In this document: positions 1-7,250 of the stretch, piece after piece
Layout: each line of letters begins with the position of its first letter
Position numbering within the stretch: the first letter of the stretch is position 1
NCBI GenBank assembly: GCA_937949995.1
Contig: CALFEO010000004.1
Location: 1 to 27,508, forward strand
From: an uncultured bacterium
GTDB taxonomy: Bacteria; Patescibacteriota; Patescibacteriia; 2-12-FULL-60-25
Reading direction: 5' to 3'
Length of the DNA: 27,508 bases
Made by a program: the position numbers and the translations under genes
The notes under the pieces: generated by a model
Database searches by the model: none
Told to the model about the DNA's origin: nothing
Seen by the model: only the letters and a program-made list of their open reading frames with translations

Positions 1-125
1 ATTTTGTCATTTCGAATCGGACGTGAGAAATCTCCACTTTTATCACCAACCAAGTTTTACAAGCGGAGTTTCTCACCTTTGTTCTACGCCTGAGGCGTAT
101 GCGCCTAAGGAGCAGAAATGACAAG
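1..125. repeat. Inverted pair of GTCATTTCGA-type repeats
   Basis: A direct copy (about 4-37) of the unit beginning GTCATTTCGAA and ending GTGAGAAATCTCC is followed by an inverted copy (about 66-123). The inverted copy carries the variant core with GCTCCTTAGGCGCAT. The pair can fold as a long imperfect hairpin. The same family forms the array at 27182-27508, so both window edges are made of it. No ORF is supported here. Confidence 0.8.
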
Positions 126-139
126 CTATGGTTATTTAA

Positions 140-203
140 GCACGGATAAACACCACATCTTCGCCTTGTGGCTTCTAGTGGCATGCAAGGTTTATCCCTA
201 CGA
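140..203 (-). repeat. GGATAAAC palindromic element, long form (intergenic copy)
   Basis: This element of about 63 bp has terminal inverted repeats GGATAAAC / GTTTATCC. Its reverse complement matches positions 2190-2252, inside the membrane-protein gene, at about 60 of 63 positions by eye. Short forms occur at 2307-2336 and 7423-7450. It contains no ORF and looks like a non-autonomous palindromic repeat. Confidence 0.85.
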
Positions 204-222
204 TAATAATACTACTTAACTC

Positions 223-264
223 GTTATAAACGGCCTGCCCCGTTGCATAACGGGGTTATAAACG
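223..264. repeat. Hairpin flanked by GTTATAAACG direct repeats
   Basis: A perfect 7-bp stem, CCCCGTT (238-244) and AACGGGG (249-255), has loop GCAT and is flanked by direct copies of GTTATAAACG. There is no T tract, so this is not an obvious terminator. The rest of the 1-351 interval holds only repeats and the promoter. Confidence 0.5.
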
Positions 265-286
265 CTACAATCGTCATCAGTAACAA

Positions 287-316
287 TTGGCACAAACTGA
301 ATCAATTTGGTATACT
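287..316 (+). promoter_or_regulatory. Sigma70-type promoter for the pilin-like operon
   Basis: TTGGCA (287-292), an 18-nt spacer and TATACT (311-316), with an extended -10 TGG just before. The predicted start is near 323. This leaves a short leader that contains a strong Shine-Dalgarno, AAAGGAGG (335-342), nine bases before ATG 352. Confidence 0.7.
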
Positions 317-351
317 ATGGATAAATAAACAATGAAAGGAGGTGTATATAA

Positions 352-744
352 ATGAAAATCACAAAACAGATAACAGCATTCATTATCGCGCTCGCAATTA
401 TGTTGCCGGTAGCCGGAGTTTTAGCTCAAAAACCGCAACTTACCGCCAATACTTTGGGGGTCGGCGCATTAGACGAAAGCTTGGCGCTTTCCGGAGGTGA
501 GGGCAGCGACCTTCGTCAAACCATTGCCAACATCATTAACGTGGCTCTCGGTTTCTTGGGTATCATTGCGGTCATCATCGTTCTCGTTGGAGGTTTCAAA
601 TACATGATAGCCGGAGGCGACGATTCCAAAACCAAAGAGGCTCGCGGTTGGATCATCTCGGGTATCATCGGTTTGGCAATTATTCTTTCAGGTTGGGCAA
701 TTACCAGCTTCGTCATTGGTCAATTAATCGAAGCAACGCAATAA
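352..744 (+). CDS. TrbC/VirB2-like pilin-type membrane protein (copy 1)
   Basis: A protein of 130 residues. A cleavable signal peptide (about 1-26, ending VLAQ) is followed by a short exported linker and two hydrophobic helices (about 63-84 and 100-124). The helices are separated by a short polar loop with GGDDSKTKEARGW. This two-helix plan with a Gly-Gly-Asp/Glu-rich loop is the VirB2/TrbC pilin layout, common in Patescibacteria and usually annotated 'pilin' or 'TrbC/VirB2 family'. The start is supported by a strong Shine-Dalgarno nine bases upstream and a promoter at 287-316. It is first of three tandem relatives, probably one transcript ending at 1695. No VirB4/VirD4-type ATPase is in the window, so a role in a type IV secretion-like pilus is a family inference only. 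Confidence 0.8.
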   Translation: MKITKQITAFIIALAIMLPVAGVLAQKPQLTANTLGVGALDESLALSGGEGSDLRQTIANIINVALGFLGIIAVIIVLVGGFKYMIAGGDDSKTKEARGWIISGIIGLAIILSGWAITSFVIGQLIEATQ

Positions 745-762
745 CCTTTATTCTTTCAACTT

Positions 763-1215
763 ATGGTTCCAATCAACCGTTTGGCGCAAAATATTAACTT
801 CCGGTATATCATCCGTACCTGCATGATAGCTTTTGTTTTGCTTGCCACCATGTTCGGTACGTCTTTGTCAGCCAATGCGAGCTTGGAAGGGATGAAAACA
901 TCCCTGGATTCCGCGGCAGGCGATCTTAAACCTGATAGTGGATCTTCAGGTGAATACATTCCGGCCATTATCGGAAATCTAATAAACGCTGTTTTAAGCG
1001 TAATCGGCATCTTGTTATTGGTTTATCTCATCTATGCGGGCTTCCTCTGGATGACATCCGGAGGCGAAGACAAAAAAGCCGAGCAAGCCAAAACCATGAT
1101 CAAAAATGCCATCATTGGCTTATTGATTATCGCGACGTCGTTCGTGATTGCCGATTTTGTCTTAAACGCCATGATTCAGGCATTAGGCGGCGGAGGCGTT
1201 ACGTCGGGCAGTTGA
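763..1215 (+). CDS. TrbC/VirB2-like pilin-type membrane protein (copy 2)
   Basis: A protein of 150 residues starting 18 bases after copy 1 stops. It has a longer N-terminal region and a signal peptide ending near ANA (about residue 39). Two helices follow (about 66-89 and 109-131) around the loop MTSGGEDKKAEQAKTM. The C-terminus is Gly-rich (GGGGVTSGS). No good Shine-Dalgarno precedes the start, so translational coupling is likely. An internal start at Met21 is possible but would shorten the basic part of the signal peptide. The loop and second helix are almost identical in DNA to copy 3 (1038-1112 versus 1488-1562), indicating tandem duplication or gene conversion. Role as for copy 1. Confidence 0.78.
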   Translation: MVPINRLAQNINFRYIIRTCMIAFVLLATMFGTSLSANASLEGMKTSLDSAAGDLKPDSGSSGEYIPAIIGNLINAVLSVIGILLLVYLIYAGFLWMTSGGEDKKAEQAKTMIKNAIIGLLIIATSFVIADFVLNAMIQALGGGGVTSGS

Positions 1216-1251
1216 TCCAAATAATATAAGAAAAAGGTTAATACGCAAATT

Positions 1252-1647
1252 ATGAAAACATTATTAAAAACCGGTTATTACACAGCCGCCGCTGCTTTAC
1301 TGGCTTTGCCGGGTACGGCCTTAGCGCAAACAGTTTTTGATTCCGCATTGGAACAAGTCGGCGAAGTTGGTGATAAAGCGGGAGTTGGTTCCGCGGCCAG
1401 TGCAAGTCTGCCCGAGGTTGTAGGCAGGGTCATCAACGTCCTCCTTGGCTTCATTGGTATCTTGCTCTTGGTTTACATGCTTTATGCCGGCTTCCTCTGG
1501 ATGACATCCGGAGGCGAAGACAAGAAAGCCACAGAAGCCAAAACCATGATCAAAAATGCCGTCATCGGCTTGCTTATCATTATCGCGGCTTTTGCGATCA
1601 CCAACTTTGTTTTGGGCTCGCTTATCAACGTCGCTCAAGCTCAATAA
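1252..1647 (+). CDS. TrbC/VirB2-like pilin-type membrane protein (copy 3)
   Basis: A protein of 131 residues. The signal peptide (about 1-25) ends in ALAQ. Two membrane helices (about 61-83 and 102-126) are joined by the MTSGGEDKKATEAKTM loop. A weak purine-rich site (AAGAAAAAGG) lies about 15 bases upstream. It is the last gene of the tandem set and is followed at once by a strong terminator. The conserved GGEDKK loop, two-helix size and signal peptide place it with copies 1 and 2. Having three variants side by side suggests a multi-subunit or interchangeable surface or channel component, but the sequence does not show assembly partners. Confidence 0.78.
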   Translation: MKTLLKTGYYTAAAALLALPGTALAQTVFDSALEQVGEVGDKAGVGSAASASLPEVVGRVINVLLGFIGILLLVYMLYAGFLWMTSGGEDKKATEAKTMIKNAVIGLLIIIAAFAITNFVLGSLINVAQAQ

Positions 1648-1665
1648 CCCTCTCTGCGCAGGGAG

Positions 1666-1695
1666 AACAAAAAACCCGTTTTCGGGTTTTTTGTT
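1666..1695 (+). terminator. Rho-independent terminator of the pilin-like operon
   Basis: A perfect 13-bp stem (1666-1678 with 1683-1695) has a TTTT loop and a GGG-T6 run in the right arm. The symmetrical A/T flanks could let it act in both directions. It separates the pilin-like genes from the membrane-protein gene at 1726. Confidence 0.9.
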
Positions 1696-1725
1696 ATCCG
1701 GGTTCAGACAGTGTACGATACCTGC

Positions 1726-3633
1726 ATGCCAACTAAACTGATTTTCTTGCTTCTATCCCTTCTTTTCACAAGTTGGTTTGCTTTTATCACTCCCGTAGAT
1801 CGATTCGTGGATCCGGATGCATTTTATCACATAACAGTCGCCAGGCTCATTTACGAGCAAGGTCCGTTGACCGAATTCCCTTGGCTGGATCTCACAACTC
1901 TTGGCGCCAACTACGCGGACCAGCATTTTTTATTTCACGTTTTGCAAATTCCCTTTTTATTTTTTTTAGACCCCTTGCGAGCCTCACAGATCTCTTCCAT
2001 CTTTTTCGCTGTCATCTGTATGCTCGGCATTGCATACACTTTCTACAAACTCAAACTCAACCATTGGTGGCTCTGGCCCATCCTCCTCATTTTCACTCAA
2101 CCCTTCACCACCCGCCTCATCCAAGGCAAAGCCTCCCCCCTCGCCATCCTCCTCTGGTTCACCGCAGTATGTATAGTGCTTCTCTTTCTTCGTAGGGATA
2201 AACCTTGCATGCCACTCGAAGACACAAGGCGAAGATGTGGTGTTTATCCGCGCGGTGATTTAACTGATTGTTCTTTTGATCATTCGATAAAAACCGGCAA
2301 TGCGAGCACGGATAAACACAAGGTTTATCCCTACGAAGTATCAATCGGTATTTTCATCATCGCTCTAACCAGCTTCCTCTTCACCCTCACCCACGGCGGC
2401 TGGCTCTTACTCCCTATTTCAATCATATTGATACTTGTATCGGATTACTCATATCAACACCTCCTTAGTAAGGAGGCAGGGAGGATCCGCCGTAACCAAT
2501 CAACGATCTCACTTGTACCGCAGCACCTCCTTAGTAAGGGTTCACCCCCGTCGAATGACGGGGAGGCAGGGAGGATCCGCCGTAACTATTTTATTCTTTC
2601 AACTCTCTCCGCCTCCCTCCTCGCCATCCTCATCCATCCCAACCGCAATCAACTTTTCTCATTCTTAAAAGTCCAAATCTTCGACGTAGCCATCGCCACT
2701 CCGCAAGCTTTGCGACTTGGAACAGAGTGGAACTCTGCAAACATTGAGTCCTCCATAAGCATCTTCGGCATCTTCGGCATCATCATTCTCCTCACCGCCA
2801 TCGCTCACATCTCTTCTAAAAATTTTGTACGAAGTACGCCCGCCCTGAGCGAAGTCGAAGGGATGTACGCCCGCCCTGAGCGAAGACGAAGGGATGTACG
2901 ATCTGTAATTATTCTTATACCCCTTTCCCTACTTATATTCCTCGCCTCCCTAAAAAGCCTCCGCTTCGCCGAATACTTCCAGCCCTTGCTGGCCCTGCAA
3001 ACCGCCCTCCTAGCCTCCACCATCAACTGGAAACAATTCCTCAAAACCCTCCATCTTCCGTTACCTGAGTTTTCAATTACCTCATCCTCAAAACTAAAAT
3101 TTTTGTACGATGTACGACGTACGCCCGCCCTGAGAGTAGTCGAAGGGATGTACGAGTGGTTATTCCCCTCCATAATATTTCTAGCAACTCTATCAATCAC
3201 ACTCCAGCACTCCCTCTCCGCCTACACCTCAACTCACCACGCCAAACGTTTTCTGGCCGATCAATATCAAATTCCCATGCAAGCTATTTCCGCAATCGCC
3301 AATCCGGGCGACAGAGTTTATCACTCCATGTGGGATGAATTCCCAATTTTGTTTTTCCACGATCAAAACCTGCGCTACGTCTCGGGCATGGATCCAACTT
3401 TTTTATACAAAGCCGATCCGGATTTGGCTATGGCTTATCAAGATTTAGCCTACAACACATCCACCACGGCAGAGATGGCCTACGATTTCATTCATAATCG
3501 CCTCCAAGCCCGCTTCATCATCATCGACCACGAACGCTGGCCCGCCCTCGCCAACCTCATAGCCACCGACCCCCGCTACACCTTCTTAGCCGAAGGCAAC
3601 GGCGCTAAATCCTACATAGTGTCAAATCCCTGA
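1726..3633 (+). CDS. Polytopic membrane protein, glycosyltransferase/STT3-like, with repeat-derived in-frame insertions
   Basis: A protein of 635 residues from ATG 1726; a GTG 15 bases upstream is less likely. An N-terminal helix is followed by a periplasmic loop with VDPDAFYHITVARLI, like the acidic first loop of GT-C glycosyltransferases (STT3/PMT/ArnT type). About ten further helices follow, then a soluble C-terminal domain of about 130 residues containing DRVYHSMWDEFPILFF, as in proteins annotated 'oligosaccharyl transferase-like' in Patescibacteria. It probably moves or uses lipid-linked sugars at the membrane, but the catalytic assignment is inference. The odd part is four segments encoded by palindromic repeats (about residues 155-204, 244-287, 370-392 and 465-476). 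All are open in frame, rich in Arg/Ser/Pro, and placed between hydrophobic helices. The gene may be functional with tolerated loops, or slowly decaying. Confidence 0.75.
   Translation: MPTKLIFLLLSLLFTSWFAFITPVDRFVDPDAFYHITVARLIYEQGPLTEFPWLDLTTLGANYADQHFLFHVLQIPFLFFLDPLRASQISSIFFAVICMLGIAYTFYKLKLNHWWLWPILLIFTQPFTTRLIQGKASPLAILLWFTAVCIVLLFLRRDKPCMPLEDTRRRCGVYPRGDLTDCSFDHSIKTGNASTDKHKVYPYEVSIGIFIIALTSFLFTLTHGGWLLLPISIILILVSDYSYQHLLSKEAGRIRRNQSTISLVPQHLLSKGSPPSNDGEAGRIRRNYFILSTLSASLLAILIHPNRNQLFSFLKVQIFDVAIATPQALRLGTEWNSANIESSISIFGIFGIIILLTAIAHISSKNFVRSTPALSEVEGMYARPERRRRDVRSVIILIPLSLLIFLASLKSLRFAEYFQPLLALQTALLASTINWKQFLKTLHLPLPEFSITSSSKLKFLYDVRRTPALRVVEGMYEWLFPSIIFLATLSITLQHSLSAYTSTHHAKRFLADQYQIPMQAISAIANPGDRVYHSMWDEFPILFFHDQNLRYVSGMDPTFLYKADPDLAMAYQDLAYNTSTTAEMAYDFIHNRLQARFIIIDHERWPALANLIATDPRYTFLAEGNGAKSYIVSNP
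2190..2336 (+). repeat. GGATAAAC palindromic elements inside a coding sequence (long + inverted short)
   Basis: The long form (2190-2252) is the near-identical reverse complement of the intergenic copy at 140-203. A short form (2307-2336), which keeps only the GGATAAAC/GTTTATCC arms and the outer CTACG, follows in the opposite orientation. Both are translated without a stop as a basic, Cys-containing loop (starts RRDKPCMPLEDTRRR, ends DKHKVYPYE) between two membrane helices. Confidence 0.88.
2458..2586 (+). repeat. Two in-frame copies of the CCTCCTTAGTAAGG...GCCGTAAC repeat, one with a nested palindrome
   Basis: Copy A (2458-2496, 39 nt) and copy B (2524-2586, 63 nt) are identical except for a 24-nt insert in B (2540-2563). 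The insert contains CCCCGTC-GAAT-GACGGGG, a perfect hairpin. The insert is exactly eight codons, so the frame is kept. Both copies encode HLLSK...EAGRIRRN in the same frame. Confidence 0.9.
2834..2899 (+). repeat. Tandem CCCTGAGCGAAGTCGAAGGG-type repeats inside a coding sequence
   Basis: Two 35-nt copies (2834-2868 and 2865-2899) share their terminal GTAC. The 31-nt period means they are read in different frames (TPALSEVEGMY, then ARPERRRRDVR), yet neither has a stop. The core is imperfectly palindromic and belongs to a repeat type seen widely as 'TPALSEVEG' peptides in environmental bacterial proteins. Confidence 0.88.
3119..3153 (+). repeat. Third CCCTGAG...TCGAAGGG repeat in the same gene
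   Basis: A 35-nt copy with GTAC ends has two substitutions in the core (GAGAGTAGTC for GAGCGAAGTC). It is read in the same frame as the first copy, as TPALRVVEGMYE. It is preceded by a short TACGATGTACGACG run, like the TACGA run before copy 1. Confidence 0.85.
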
Positions 3634-3751
3634 CATTCCTCATACTTCTCACAATCCTCTCAATCTTCGCTATATATAAATATAAAATCGAGCTTAGCTC
3701 GACTCCAACATTCATAATTCTTAATTCATAATTTTTAATTAGTAAAAGGGA
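3634..3751. other. AT-rich intergenic spacer with a small palindrome
   Basis: It holds the palindrome TCGAGC-TTA-GCTCGA near 3688-3702 and a low-complexity run of ATTCATAATT-type units (about 3709-3740). There is no T tract, so a terminator for the upstream gene is not evident. Confidence 0.5.
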
Positions 3752-3780
3752 TTGACAAATCCCGTTATTTATGCTATATT
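3752..3780 (+). promoter_or_regulatory. Strong consensus promoter for the 3857-7028 operon
   Basis: TTGACA (3752-3757), a 17-nt spacer, and TATATT (3775-3780) with extended -10 TGC. The block TTATGCTATATTAAC recurs in the promoter at 8227-8255. The predicted leader of about 70 nt contains paired TTCGAAG motifs and a CTCCCCGATGGGGAG hairpin just before the Shine-Dalgarno GAGGAGA. Confidence 0.85.
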
Positions 3781-3856
3781 AACACGTTCTTCGAAGTGTA
3801 TTCGAAGACGCAACTTCGACAATTTAAACTCCCCGATGGGGAGAGGAGAATAGAAA

Positions 3857-4825
3857 ATGCCGAAACCAAGTAGTGGTGGAAAAGCTGGAGCAAAGGCCGG
3901 TGGCAAGGCTGTAAGAAAAATTCGAGAGTTCGCGACAAACGAACTTTTCGATGTCGGTACGGATATGGTTGCCTTCATGGCAAGCCATTTTGCTATCGAC
4001 TTTGTTCGCAAGGTGCCGGATGTTTTTAAAAAAGCATTTGGCAAGCTCGGCAAAGCAGCCGGTGAAAAATTCGAAGCTGGAGATCTTTCCAAGATCGTCA
4101 GTGAAGTCAAAGCCGGATTGACCGCGGAAAAGATGCCCGAAACATACCGTCTCGAGCTGGAGCGCATCATCGAGCGCCAACTGCAGTCGGCGAGTATCAT
4201 CTTGGCTGACGGCGAGATGAGTGCATCAGAGCGCATTGTTGCGTTGAATAACATCAAGCGCAATGTGCAGGATGAGATGGCGATTCTGGAACAGCGTTAC
4301 CGTGAAGAGCCTTTTCAGATTCGCATCATTCCTCGTCTCTCTGAAGCACATCAAGAGAAGCTGGAAAAGATGGTAATGACAGATGCGGAGGAGAGCGAGT
4401 GGCAAAAGCTTCGAGATCAAATCAAATCGGTTGAGATGTTCAGCAGAACTTTGGAACATGCAACCAATGCAAACGATCTCTTGAAGCGTTTGCGCCGGAA
4501 TCTCGGCACTCCGCCAAAACCCGATCCTCAACAAGTTCTATCCGCAAAAATCAACGAGGGCGGAAGAATGTTGAAGCAGGGATTGATGGCCGTCGACACC
4601 TTCGTCAAGGATCTTCTGCCTTACGAAGAAATTCGTCTGCCCAACATGCAACGAAAAGAGCTGTGGGCAGATTACTGGAACCGCGTCATCAACGCTCCGG
4701 ATGTGCAGTCGCTCAAGCAAAGTGGTGAAGGCGATTCGGAACTGAAGAAGCGGCTCATGGCCGACAGGAAATTTGTCGCCGTGATGGAACGAAAACTTCA
4801 AGAAAGAAACCGGCGGATTCAGTAA
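3857..4825 (+). CDS. Hypothetical helical protein, first gene of the membrane/lipoprotein island
   Basis: A protein of 322 residues that I do not recognise. The N-terminus is Gly/Lys/Ala-rich (GGKAGAKAGGKAVRK), then a stretch of moderate hydrophobicity (about 34-55) that may lie on or near a membrane. The remainder is almost entirely charged helix with probable coiled coil (about 95-150 and 165-215). There is no signal peptide. The start is fixed by GGAGA about eight bases upstream and a consensus promoter about 80 bases upstream. The large membrane-protein gene follows 22 bases later with its own Shine-Dalgarno, so the two are almost certainly co-transcribed and may act together. The frequent 'GAGATGxxGG' and 'CGC' codons look different from the AT-richer neighbours. 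Confidence 0.75.
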   Translation: MPKPSSGGKAGAKAGGKAVRKIREFATNELFDVGTDMVAFMASHFAIDFVRKVPDVFKKAFGKLGKAAGEKFEAGDLSKIVSEVKAGLTAEKMPETYRLELERIIERQLQSASIILADGEMSASERIVALNNIKRNVQDEMAILEQRYREEPFQIRIIPRLSEAHQEKLEKMVMTDAEESEWQKLRDQIKSVEMFSRTLEHATNANDLLKRLRRNLGTPPKPDPQQVLSAKINEGGRMLKQGLMAVDTFVKDLLPYEEIRLPNMQRKELWADYWNRVINAPDVQSLKQSGEGDSELKKRLMADRKFVAVMERKLQERNRRIQ

Positions 4826-4847
4826 GTAATCCGCAAAGGAGAACAAC

Positions 4848-7028
4848 ATGGATCTATTGGGATTTGCGGTTTTTGCCGCACTGGCCATTACCCAGCCTCA
4901 ACTTTTTGGTCATGGCTGGGAGGCTTTCAAGCGAGGCTTCTCCAAAGCTGGAGATCACTTTCCGGGCGCAAAGAACGCGCTCCTTATGTGGATCAGCGAG
5001 CAGTTTCTTAAACTCGCTGTAATCTTGGCTGTCGCGGAAGCCGTGTGGTACGCATACCTTCCCGGAAGCGATAGCAGTCTTTTGCTTGCAGTAGCTACCC
5101 CTTACAATCTCATGAAAGAGATTTGGAGCTTCTTTGCAGCCATCATACTGCCTTCGACAAGCGATAACATGGGATACGAGTTGTATTTCGTACTCCTTTG
5201 CGTCTTTCAGCTTGTGTGGGCCGGTATCAATCTTTTCTTGAGTTGGGGACGTATCGTAACAGTTATGGCTAACGATCACAGCCAAGAGGTTGATGAGGAT
5301 CGGATTGACAGTAACGAGCCGGACAAGATCCCTAGAGAGGATGTGGTGTCTATATGGCGACACAAAGTGTCGTTTGTAGATAAGCTTCAGAAGATACCTT
5401 TTCTGAACTTTTTCTTCGCGGCTCACCCATTCCTCTGGCTGGCTCTCGTAGCCGGCGGTTGGCTTCTGCAAGGCGCAAGTCTGCAGTATTACGCCATCAG
5501 CTACGTACCTGATTTCGGCGACCAGCAATGGCTGGTGCTGTACGGCTGGTTTTCCAAGCTGGTGTACGGGCTTATCGCTCTTACGGCCAGCGGTATCATC
5601 GGGTGGTTCACAATCAAGTCCACTCGTTTGATCGAAAAGACCTCGACCGTATTCGCCAAGCTCATCGTCTCGATTCCCGTGGGAATCGAATACGACAAGA
5701 ATGCGTTGGCCGCCATCGGCGGACCCATCGACATTCTCGACGAAGAAAATTTGGCCTCCAAGATCTCTTGGGCGCTTACCATTCTCTTCGTTCCGCTGAT
5801 GGTGTTCGACATCGCCATCTTCCTTTGGCCCGAACCCCTGATCGCCGGTGCCGTGCTCGTTGGAATCACCGTTACCGGTATTCTCGAGTACGTATTCAGC
5901 CGTATGGGCGAAGGCCCCAAAGCCGAAGCTCTGGCAGATCGAACCAATAGATTCCGGGTCATCTTCAAGCTGGGATCGGTCAGTTCCATCATCATCTTTG
6001 TGCTGGGTAACATCTTGGCGCAAACTTTGTTTGGCTGGAACATCCAAATCGAAACCGGCAACTTTTGGTACGGCGTGGCTTACATCACGCATGTATCCTC
6101 CTTCTGGTTCGGAGTGGGCTGTGTCGGCTTTTTGCTCGTAGCCCAAAAGTACATTCGGCAAGTCTACAAAGCGCTTGCCGAGCAAGTAAAGACCGACGAA
6201 GCCAAGGGCGAGGTGAAGGGCTGGACGGCATCACCCAAGCGTTACATCTCATGGGTGTTCTTGCTTGGATTCTCCGGTGCCGCAACACTGGCATTCCTAA
6301 TGGCCTTCTCTGCGTTCGTTACCGCTTGCGGTGCAAACGAAAAGGCTCGGCTTGATTACAGGATCAACCAAGAGGCCATCACATTCGAAAATGTGACGGT
6401 GAATGGTAATCCTGTGCCTGTTCAGAAAGATAAGCCATGGCCCTTGGCAGAACCGGTCAATGGACGCGTGCGCGTGAGCTTCGAAACCAGCGAAAACGCC
6501 TTCGGCGTGGTAGAGTTTGACTCTGCCAAGCGGGCTAAGCAGGCCGGTATGCCGGGCTATGTAACCGTGGATTCGTCGCGGGAAAAAATCAACGGAAAAT
6601 TCCGGCACATTGCGGAATTCGAAGTTGATGACGACTTCTACGGCACATACCGTATCGTCATGCGCAACGCGGAAATTATCCCTCCCAACCCTAAGACCAA
6701 GACCGGTGGGGAAGTGGGAGACAAGTATGGCCGTGTAGCCACATCCGCGCCGTTCGAAATCGAACAGCGATTCGAGCACTTCGCTTTCTATGAGCGCTGG
6801 TGGATCGGCCTCAAGGATTGGTGGGCCGGCTTGTGGAGTGACGACGGCAATAACAAGCGTCGTCCCGAGCGAACCGTTGTCGTGGTTCGCGAACCTCCGC
6901 CCAAGCCCCCTCGCACATTCACGGGCTCGTCCCGCCAACCCGATTGCGGAAGTGGATGCAAAATCACCCCGCTCAAGGTTGAGCCCGAGCTCGCAGCCGA
7001 AGTGGCAGCCGCCCGCGCCCGCCACTGA
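4848..7028 (+). CDS. Large polytopic membrane protein with C-terminal beta-rich domain and Trp-rich tail
   Basis: A protein of 726 residues, family not recognised. A good Shine-Dalgarno, AAAGGAGA, lies seven bases before ATG. About ten hydrophobic segments span residues 1-495 (for example near 50-70, 107-130, 187-208, 240-258, 305-350, 372-395, 407-432 and 466-492). A large polar loop with many acidic residues lies near 140-180. After the last helix (ending near ACGANE) comes a beta-rich domain (about 505-645) with alternating strands such as GRVRVSFETSENAFGVVEF. The tail has a Trp-rich stretch, YERWWIGLKDWWAGLW, then a basic and Pro-rich segment and CGSGC near the end. The topology suggests a membrane core with an extracytoplasmic sensor or binding domain. 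A terminator follows, and lipoprotein genes lie downstream. Confidence 0.75.
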   Translation: MDLLGFAVFAALAITQPQLFGHGWEAFKRGFSKAGDHFPGAKNALLMWISEQFLKLAVILAVAEAVWYAYLPGSDSSLLLAVATPYNLMKEIWSFFAAIILPSTSDNMGYELYFVLLCVFQLVWAGINLFLSWGRIVTVMANDHSQEVDEDRIDSNEPDKIPREDVVSIWRHKVSFVDKLQKIPFLNFFFAAHPFLWLALVAGGWLLQGASLQYYAISYVPDFGDQQWLVLYGWFSKLVYGLIALTASGIIGWFTIKSTRLIEKTSTVFAKLIVSIPVGIEYDKNALAAIGGPIDILDEENLASKISWALTILFVPLMVFDIAIFLWPEPLIAGAVLVGITVTGILEYVFSRMGEGPKAEALADRTNRFRVIFKLGSVSSIIIFVLGNILAQTLFGWNIQIETGNFWYGVAYITHVSSFWFGVGCVGFLLVAQKYIRQVYKALAEQVKTDEAKGEVKGWTASPKRYISWVFLLGFSGAATLAFLMAFSAFVTACGANEKARLDYRINQEAITFENVTVNGNPVPVQKDKPWPLAEPVNGRVRVSFETSENAFGVVEFDSAKRAKQAGMPGYVTVDSSREKINGKFRHIAEFEVDDDFYGTYRIVMRNAEIIPPNPKTKTGGEVGDKYGRVATSAPFEIEQRFEHFAFYERWWIGLKDWWAGLWSDDGNNKRRPERTVVVVREPPPKPPRTFTGSSRQPDCGSGCKITPLKVEPELAAEVAAARARH

Positions 7029-7056
7029 TTCGTACCTTTGTTCTTTAACCCTAACC

Positions 7057-7088
7057 CCGCCCCGATTCAACATCAGGGCGGTTTTTTT
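7057..7088 (+). terminator. Rho-independent terminator after the large membrane protein
   Basis: CCGCCC (7057-7062) pairs with GGGCGG (7076-7081) across a 13-nt loop, followed by T7. It ends the 3857-7028 operon. Confidence 0.88.
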
Positions 7089-7147
7089 ATCTCCAATTGT
7101 CTGAACCTTGCTTACCGGCCGAGTTCATCAAGAGTTCATCAAGTTAA

Positions 7148-7201
7148 AAGTCTAAAGTTTATCAAGAGTTACTCATGCTTCTCTTGATGAACTTTAGACT
7201 T
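7148..7201. repeat. 21-bp inverted repeat of the AAGTCTAAAGTT family
   Basis: Left arm 7148-7168 and right arm 7181-7201 are complementary at 20 of 21 positions, with a 12-nt loop. Fragments of the same words (CATCAAG, TTGATGAAC, TTTAGACTT) recur on both sides, at 8175-8216, and at 12640-12780. In the 7029-7465 spacer there is no plausible gene, only repeats, the promoter and the leader. Confidence 0.8.
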
Positions 7202-7250
7202 GATAAACTTGTTACTTGGTCAAATGAACTTTCCACTGGTTCGGAATAAT

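Noticed and set aside
2190..3153. The repeat-containing membrane protein as a frameshifted pseudogene
   Set aside because: The frame is uninterrupted over 635 codons and hydrophobic helices resume in frame after each insertion, so it is kept as a gene, although functional decay is not excluded.
4854..6185. 443-residue open frame on the minus strand
   Set aside because: It lies opposite the strong 726-residue membrane protein gene, which has a promoter, Shine-Dalgarno, terminator and coherent helices. The minus frame has no signal, start site or protein-like pattern.
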